11,595 bases of DNA from Syntrophomonadaceae bacterium. GTDB lineage: Bacteria; Bacillota; Dethiobacteria; DTU022. The DNA lies in NCBI GenBank assembly GCA_007127255.1, contig SKZS01000049.1:1-11595 (forward strand), written 5' to 3'. Made by a program: the position numbers and the translations under genes. The notes under the pieces were generated by a model that saw only the letters and a program-made list of their open reading frames with translations, had not been told where the DNA came from and made no database searches. Below are positions 7,493-11,595 of this stretch, one piece after another (the stretch's first letter is position 1; each line of letters starts with the position of its first letter).

Positions 7493-7681
7493 ATGTTTTT
7501 CAAAACATTTAGTAATAAAACAGTCAAAGAACTAAGAAAAAATCAGGGACTTACAGCACAGGAGCTGTCCCTGATAGCCAGGGTGAGCAGCGGAAGGATC
7601 CGTAAATTTGACCATTATAAGTTTAAAAATGTTCCTGAGCCGCTGAAGAGTAAGATAGAAAGTGTATTAAAAGGCAGGTAA
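7493..7681 (+). CDS. Small helix-turn-helix-like protein (62 aa)
   Basis: The 62-residue basic protein has a T-V-K-E-L-R-x-x-Q-G-L-T-x-x-E-L-x-x-x-A-like beginning, which resembles the first helices of Cro/CI-type HTH domains. A S-S-G-R-I-R-K-F-D segment stands where a recognition helix would be. It is shorter than most XRE regulators and may be a minimal DNA-binding protein. The ATG follows GGAGGG (7482-7487) at 5 nt spacing, and the gene lies 22 bp after the CxxC membrane protein in the same direction. The HTH call rests on pattern only and no target is evident. The possible dyads around 7672-7712 overlap its stop codon. Confidence 0.6.
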   Translation: MFFKTFSNKTVKELRKNQGLTAQELSLIARVSSGRIRKFDHYKFKNVPEPLKSKIESVLKGR

Positions 7682-7712
7682 AGGCAGAAATAGTCGCCCA
7701 ATTCTCCTGCCT
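7672..7712 (+). repeat. Inverted repeat between the HTH-like gene and the hydratase
   Basis: AGGCAGG (7672-7678) is complementary to CCTGCCT (7706-7712). A second copy, AGGCAG (7682-7687), can pair with the same right arm, so two alternative hairpins are possible. A-rich sequence rather than a T-run follows, so it is a poor terminator. It lies just before the hydratase ribosome binding site (about 7721-7729). Confidence 0.3.
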
Positions 7713-7736
7713 AAAAATTTGGAAAGGGGTGTTTTT

Positions 7737-8516
7737 ATGGCTCTTGAAACTATTATAGTGGAGAAATATGATCATGTGGCAAAGATAACGTTTAACCGTC
7801 CCCAGCGTCTTAATGCTATTAACAGTACCCTGGGTCTGGAGATGAAAGGGGCTCTGGAAGAAATTGCAAGCGATGATGATGTAAGGGTTTTAGTGATTAC
7901 CGGTAATCCCAGGATCAGAGAAAAAGAGGGTCGTCAGGAGATTAAGCACTGTTTTTCTGCAGGCTGGGATTTGTCGGAGACGGCTCCGGTGGAACCTATT
8001 GTTGAAATGCTTGCAGCCTATGAAAAGCCTGTAATAGCAATGATAAATGGTTTCGCTCTCGGTGGCGGTTGTGAGATAGCCCTGGCCTGTGACTTCATCT
8101 ATGCTTCCGATAATTCTGAGATTGGTCTCCCTGAAATTAAACGCGGTCTTCTGCCGGGTTGGGGCGGTACTCAGCGTCTTCCCCGCCGTATAGGAGCAGC
8201 CCGGGCTAAGTGGATGATATTAAGCGGTGAAACGTTAAGCGGAAGTGAAGCAAAAGAAATTGGCCTTGTCGATGAAATGGTTTCCCGTGAGTTGCTGGAC
8301 AAGACAGTTTCCGATTTTGCTGCAGTGTTGGCCGATAAACCTCCCCTTGGATTGAAAAAAATAAAAGAAGTAATCAGCAGGGGTGTCGAGGTAAACCTGC
8401 AGGAAGGCTTAAAACTTGAACAGGAAGCCCTTGGCTTTTTACTGCAGACAGAAGATTTTCAGGAGGGCATTTCGGCATTCATGGAAAAAAGAGAACCGCA
8501 GTGGAAAGGCCGCTAA
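7737..8516 (+). CDS. Enoyl-CoA hydratase/isomerase (crotonase) family protein
   Basis: This 259-residue crotonase has the oxyanion-hole segments F-S-A-G-W-D-L (73-79) and F-A-L-G-G-G. Both glutamates corresponding to rat mitochondrial hydratase Glu144 and Glu164 are present: Glu113 in G-G-G-C-E and Glu133 in L-P-E-I, 20 residues apart as in the model enzyme. The following P-G-W-G-G-T-Q-R-L is also canonical. It should add water to a 2-enoyl-CoA or catalyse a related CoA-ester reaction in the cytoplasm. The chain length or specialised substrate cannot be read. A charged insertion at about residues 58-71, just before the first oxyanion segment, is unlike ordinary short-chain hydratases. The ATG at 7737 follows AAAGGGG (7723-7729). 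It is the last gene before a strong terminator and probably shares the korAB transcript. Confidence 0.9.
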   Translation: MALETIIVEKYDHVAKITFNRPQRLNAINSTLGLEMKGALEEIASDDDVRVLVITGNPRIREKEGRQEIKHCFSAGWDLSETAPVEPIVEMLAAYEKPVIAMINGFALGGGCEIALACDFIYASDNSEIGLPEIKRGLLPGWGGTQRLPRRIGAARAKWMILSGETLSGSEAKEIGLVDEMVSRELLDKTVSDFAAVLADKPPLGLKKIKEVISRGVEVNLQEGLKLEQEALGFLLQTEDFQEGISAFMEKREPQWKGR

Positions 8517-8559
8517 AAATCAAAAAAGTATTGCTCTAAAAATAAGGCTTAAGTTCATG

Positions 8560-8604
8560 CCGGTTAAAGGAACAGCTGATTCTTTAAACCGGGGCTGGTC
8601 AGCC
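8560..8604 (+). repeat. Tandem hairpins downstream of the hydratase gene
   Basis: CCGGTTAAAG (8560-8569) pairs with CTTTAAACCGG (8582-8592), leaving one bulged A. The stem has 10 pairs and a 12-nt loop. Directly next to it GGCT/AGCC (8593-8596 and 8601-8604) forms a second small hairpin. No T-run follows, so these are not intrinsic terminators by themselves. They may stabilise the 3' end of the transcript. Confidence 0.45.
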
Positions 8605-8624
8605 TGTGAAGATATAAAATACAC

Positions 8625-8653
8625 TGCCCCTTCTTCCAGGGAAGGGGCATTTT
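8625..8653 (+). terminator. Rho-independent terminator of the korAB-hydratase run
   Basis: A perfect 9-bp stem, TGCCCCTTC (8625-8633) with GAAGGGGCA (8641-8649), has a 7-nt loop. TTTT followed by CTCT comes immediately after. Position and shape are those of an intrinsic terminator 110 bp after the hydratase stop. Confidence 0.85.
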
Positions 8654-8703
8654 CTCTGCCGCCGGAAGCCGGAACATTTCTTTAGTGATTTTAAAAAGCT
8701 GCG

Positions 8704-8734
8704 TTACAACCGTTTTGCCCGGTTGTGATATAAT
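8704..8734 (+). promoter_or_regulatory. Promoter of the PBP gene with overlapping dyad
   Basis: A perfect -10 TATAAT (8729-8734) is preceded by TGA, making an extended -10. The best -35 is only TTACAA (8704-8709) with a 19-nt spacer, so the extended -10 must do most of the work. A perfect inverted repeat, ACAACCG (8706-8712) and CGGTTGT (8720-8726), with a 7-nt spacer fills the space between them, a position typical of an operator. Confidence 0.6.
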
Positions 8735-8854
8735 TATAAAAGAAACCTCGTTTTGCAGGTATATGCTGGTGGTTTAACCGACTGCAAATATCAAAACATG
8801 CAAAGGGGGTTATTTTATATAAATATAAGTATCGTTAAGGGAGGCTTATTGCGG

Positions 8855-11284
8855 GTGGCAGAAAAAAAAGTACCGTTTGACACCGAAAGAGCAGGACCCG
8901 CATTAGGGAAAAAAGGAAAATCTATCCGTATCGAGTCCATAATTAAAATAACATTTGCTTTTTTGTTGACGCTAACCCTGGTCAGTGGAGGTGCGGCGGC
9001 AGCAGTTGTAGTTAATTATATTAATGAAACCCCACCCTTTGATTTAGAGAGGCTGGCTACGGTTGAAACATCCTATATTTATGATCAAAACGGGAAAGAA
9101 ATTGTCGCTCTTCATGAAGAACAGAACCGCATTGTTGTTAGCCTGGATGAAATACCCGATCATGTCCGCAAGGCTTTTATAGCTATTGAGGATGAAAGGT
9201 TCCATCAGCATCTTGGTTTCGATGTCATTGGCAGCATGCGGGCAGCTTATGCTAATTTTCAGGCTAAGTCTATTGTGCAGGGAGGCAGTACTATAACCCA
9301 GCAGCTTGCCCAGAATGCTTTTCTTACTACAGAGACTACTTACAGGCGCAAAGTCCAGGAGATCTGGCTTGCTATACAGCTGGAGCGAAAGTTTGGCAAA
9401 GAAGAAATTCTGGAGTTATATTTAAACCGAATATACTTCGGTAACGGTGCTTATGGTGTTGAGGCGGCAGCACAGACTTATTTTGATAAAAGTGTTGGCG
9501 ATCTGAACTTTGCTGAAGGAGCAATCCTGGCCGGTGCAGTAAGATCACCCAATAATTATAACCCGATCGATAATGAAGTGGATTCAAAAGCGCGTATGCG
9601 CATGGTGCTTAACAGCATGGAAAGGAATGGTTATATAACCGGGGCGCAGCATCGTCAGGCCGTGCAGCAGGTACACGATTTTGCCGAGCCAAAAGATCCG
9701 GATTACCCCTATCCGCATTTTATAGATTACGTGGTTCATGACGAGTTGATCCGGATTTTAAGTTCTATCCCATCGATTGGCTCAAGGGAAGAAGCTTACC
9801 GGGCAATCTATACCGGTGGCCTGCGTATTTACACGACCCTTGATCCGCGAATGCAAACGCATGTTGAAGAAGTATTAGGCAGGGCCGATTTATATCCGAC
9901 GACCATTTATGTTGATATGCAGCGAGCCAGAGAGGTCATTGCCGGATTACCGGCCGGACGCGATTTAACCCGGGCTCAGTTGCAGGAGTTGTTCGATGAG
10001 GAAGATGGTTTGCCTCAACCACAGGCGGCGATTGTTTTAGCCGATCCGGTTACCGGGCGTATTATGGCCCTGGGTGGCGGTCGTGCTTACGAGAAAAAGA
10101 AGGATGAGGTTTTGCGTTTTAGTACCCTCAGACAGCCCGGTTCGGCAATTAAGCCGATAATTGCCTATGCCCCCGCTTTTGAAGAGGGCACGCTCCCCGG
10201 AGCGGGTTCTGTTTTAGATGATTCACCATTCAGGGGTCCACAGGGATGGTCGCCCAAAAACTTCGATAATCGTTTTCGGGGCATGATTCCCGCCCGGGAT
10301 GCGCTTTTTTATTCTTATAATGTTCCTGCGGTGCGTGCTTTTCAGCGCCTTGGGACGCGGGTCGGAGTCAGTTATGCCGAGCAAATGGGTATTTCAACTA
10401 TCGGAGAAGATGAAATTGACAACCTGGCCCTGACCCTGGGCGGTTTTACACATGGCGTGACTGCAATTGATATGGCCCAGGCCTACGGAGTGCTGGCCAA
10501 TAGCGGGGTCAGGGTTGATATGCATACTGTAGAAAGAATTGAAGACCGGCACGGTGCAATTATATATGAACAAAATATTAACCCAAGGCAGGTTTTAAGT
10601 CCTCAGGCAACTTTCCTGGTTAACGATATTTTGCAGGATTTTGTAAACAAGTACCTGGGAAGGGCTTTGCAGATAGACAGGCCGGTTGCCGCCAAAACAG
10701 GAACCACCGAAAACTGGAAAGATGTTTACCTGGTAGCTTATACGCCGAACCTGGTCGCTTCTTTCTGGATGGGTTACGACGAACCAAAAATGGGCGGAAT
10801 TCAACAGGGTTGGCGCTATTCAACGGCATTCCTGCGAGAGGTATTTCTTGAGGCATTTAAGGAGTTAGAGATAAGAAGTTTTACCAGGCCTGACGGGATA
10901 GTGAGGTTAGAAGTTTGTACAAAATCAGGGCTGCGCCCGCTCGAAGGCTGCAGGTTGGATGGGACGGTACGCAGTGACTATTTTATTGAAATACATGCAC
11001 CGCGCAGGACCTGTGATGTGCACATTCATTTCGAGCCTGAACCCGATGAGCCTGAAGAAGGTGAAGAGGTGGAAAATGGCGTTCCTGAAGAGCCGGATAA
11101 TGGGGTAGCAGATCCTGATCCAAATGGCGGGCAAACCGAACCTCCACCTGGAGATCCGGATAATGGCGATAATGAAAATGATGAGCCTGAGGAAGAAGAG
11201 ACTGAAGATGAGAATAATGGGCAGGGAGGCAACGGTGAAAATGGCTCCGACCGTTGGTGGGAAGACTTTCCAGTTGAAGGTTGA
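8855..11284 (+). CDS. Class A penicillin-binding protein (PBP1A family, GT51 + transpeptidase)
   Basis: This bifunctional cell-wall synthase of about 809 residues polymerises lipid II and cross-links the glycan strands outside the membrane. A cytoplasmic basic segment is followed by a TM anchor at about residues 27-54. The GT51 domain shows E112-D-E-R-F-H-Q-H-x-G with the catalytic Glu112, G-G-S-T-I-T-Q-Q and R-K-x-x-E-x-x-x-A. The transpeptidase domain has S430-A-I-K433 (SxxK), S487-Y-N489 (SxN) and K614-T-G-T617. The last 80 or so residues, from about 727, are a Pro/Glu/Asp/Asn/Gly-rich acidic tail ending in a W-W-containing segment. The start is uncertain. GTG 8855 is 10 nt from GGGAGG (8839-8844), TTG 8849 is 4 nt away, and an in-frame ATG at 8798 has no ribosome site. 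It has its own promoter and terminator. Confidence 0.93.
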   Translation: MAEKKVPFDTERAGPALGKKGKSIRIESIIKITFAFLLTLTLVSGGAAAAVVVNYINETPPFDLERLATVETSYIYDQNGKEIVALHEEQNRIVVSLDEIPDHVRKAFIAIEDERFHQHLGFDVIGSMRAAYANFQAKSIVQGGSTITQQLAQNAFLTTETTYRRKVQEIWLAIQLERKFGKEEILELYLNRIYFGNGAYGVEAAAQTYFDKSVGDLNFAEGAILAGAVRSPNNYNPIDNEVDSKARMRMVLNSMERNGYITGAQHRQAVQQVHDFAEPKDPDYPYPHFIDYVVHDELIRILSSIPSIGSREEAYRAIYTGGLRIYTTLDPRMQTHVEEVLGRADLYPTTIYVDMQRAREVIAGLPAGRDLTRAQLQELFDEEDGLPQPQAAIVLADPVTGRIMALGGGRAYEKKKDEVLRFSTLRQPGSAIKPIIAYAPAFEEGTLPGAGSVLDDSPFRGPQGWSPKNFDNRFRGMIPARDALFYSYNVPAVRAFQRLGTRVGVSYAEQMGISTIGEDEIDNLALTLGGFTHGVTAIDMAQAYGVLANSGVRVDMHTVERIEDRHGAIIYEQNINPRQVLSPQATFLVNDILQDFVNKYLGRALQIDRPVAAKTGTTENWKDVYLVAYTPNLVASFWMGYDEPKMGGIQQGWRYSTAFLREVFLEAFKELEIRSFTRPDGIVRLEVCTKSGLRPLEGCRLDGTVRSDYFIEIHAPRRTCDVHIHFEPEPDEPEEGEEVENGVPEEPDNGVADPDPNGGQTEPPPGDPDNGDNENDEPEEEETEDENNGQGGNGENGSDRWWEDFPVEG

Positions 11285-11318
11285 TTAAATTTAGCTTCAG
11301 TTTTGATTTGCTGTTTTT

Positions 11319-11349
11319 AACGCGGGCATTGTCCCCGCGTTTTCTTTTG
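11319..11349 (+). terminator. Rho-independent terminator of the PBP gene
   Basis: AACGCGGG (11319-11326) pairs with CCCGCGTT (11334-11341) in an 8-bp GC-rich stem with a 7-nt loop, followed by TTCTTTT. It lies 35 bp after the PBP stop codon. Confidence 0.88.
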
Positions 11350-11401
11350 GCTGTGTGCTTCCATAAATATGAAAATTAGTACATGAAATCCCAAGGTTTA
11401 G

Positions 11402-11431
11402 TTGACAGGATTAACAGAATATTGATATAAT
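11402..11431 (+). promoter_or_regulatory. Near-consensus sigma-A promoter for the 3'-terminal gene
   Basis: Perfect TTGACA (11402-11407) and perfect TATAAT (11426-11431) are separated by 18 nt, and TGA precedes the -10 as in the PBP promoter. It lies about 45 bp upstream of the partial gene at 11478. Confidence 0.9.
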
Positions 11432-11477
11432 GGAATACCTTTTCTATATTTATCTTTATTTCGGGAGGAGCTTATTT

Positions 11478-11595
11478 ATGAGCAGGCTCGAAAAAGCCCG
11501 GGAAAAAAAACGAAAAGGCAGGAAAAAGTTTTATATTCTCATGTTTGTGGTGCAGGTAATAGTTATTCTTGCAGCCCTTATTTTGTTTTTGCATT
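11478..11595 (+). CDS. N-terminus of a small single-pass membrane protein (partial, runs off the window)
   Basis: Only 39 codons are visible and the product is not recognised. It begins with a very basic segment (about residues 4-17, rich in Lys and Arg) followed by a continuous hydrophobic stretch from about residue 18 to the window edge. That suggests a signal anchor with the N-terminus in the cytoplasm and the body outside. The ATG at 11478 follows GGGAGGAG (11463-11470) at 7 nt spacing, under a near-consensus promoter, so it is likely well expressed. The remaining domain decides the function and lies outside the window. Confidence 0.75.
   Translation, partial: MSRLEKAREKKRKGRKKFYILMFVVQVIVILAALILFLH

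Larger units (their letters stand above)
8517..8854 (+). other. 338-bp intergenic region with hairpins, terminator and promoter
   Basis: No convincing gene is present. From left to right it holds an A-rich stretch, a bulged hairpin (8560-8592), a short GC dyad (8593-8604), a rho-independent terminator (8625-8653), a dyad overlapping a promoter (8704-8734) and the untranslated leader of the PBP gene. The leader contains a purine-rich AAAGGGGG at 8802-8808 with no start codon at a normal distance after it. Confidence 0.6.

Noticed and set aside
7672..7720. Rho-independent terminator before the hydratase
   Set aside because: The inverted repeat is followed by A-rich rather than T-rich sequence and the loop is large. 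It is kept only as an inverted repeat.
11026..11232. Minus-strand Ser/Pro/Gly-rich open frame
   Set aside because: It is the reverse complement of the acidic repeat-like tail of the PBP. Its composition is an artefact.
1..11595. CRISPR arrays, tRNA/rRNA genes, insertion sequences or attachment sites
   Set aside because: I saw no regularly spaced repeats, transposase reading frames, terminal inverted repeats or RNA gene signatures on either strand.

Overview
The window looks like chromosomal DNA of an anaerobic, low-to-mid GC Firmicute, probably a clostridial or syntrophic lineage. Every supported gene lies on the + strand. Most have strong GGAGG-type ribosome binding sites. The two clearest promoters have a TGATATAAT extended -10. 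The gene set (FchA-type cyclodeaminase, ferredoxin-dependent 2-oxoacid oxidoreductase, enoyl-CoA hydratase and an oxalate/formate-type MFS carrier) suits a strict anaerobe using ferredoxin, folate C1 and acyl-CoA chemistry. This assignment is inferred from gene content and signals, not from a marker gene.

Layout. Positions 1-162 are a leader that may hold the tail of an upstream gene. A tightly spaced run follows: a formiminotransferase-cyclodeaminase/cyclohydrolase family protein (163-786), an alpha/beta hydrolase (801-1586), a two-CBS-domain protein (1609-2061) and a 12-TM MFS transporter (2087-3283).

The most notable locus is 3381-4601. A conventional gene caller would split it at an in-frame TGA (3642-3644). 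Read through, it encodes one 406-residue protein: an N-terminal membrane anchor, a thioredoxin domain with W-U-S-A-C in place of W-C-x-x-C, and a six-TM CcdA/DsbD-type electron-transfer domain with both membrane cysteines. A 42-nt stem-loop starting 9 nt after the TGA fits the bacterial SECIS model. This is a strong candidate selenoprotein: a membrane thiol:disulfide reductase with selenocysteine at the nucleophilic position.

Next come the fused gamma-alpha subunit (4650-6356) and the TPP/Fe-S beta subunit (6343-7191) of a 2-oxoacid:ferredoxin oxidoreductase. They are followed by a small CxxC/CxxC single-TM protein (7207-7470), a 62-residue HTH-like protein (7493-7681) and an enoyl-CoA hydratase (7737-8516). 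A clear rho-independent terminator closes this run.

A 338-bp intergenic region (8517-8854) holds hairpins, that terminator and a promoter with a perfect dyad. It precedes a class A penicillin-binding protein (8855-11284) with a long acidic tail. A second terminator and a near-consensus sigma-A promoter then lead into a truncated gene for a small membrane protein that runs off the window end (11478-11595).

How the parts relate. The first cluster mixes C1-folate, transport and housekeeping genes. The Sec-Trx/CcdA protein would carry cytoplasmic reducing power to extracytoplasmic disulfides. The oxidoreductase and hydratase belong to ferredoxin-linked acyl-CoA metabolism. The PBP is a separate cell-wall transcription unit.
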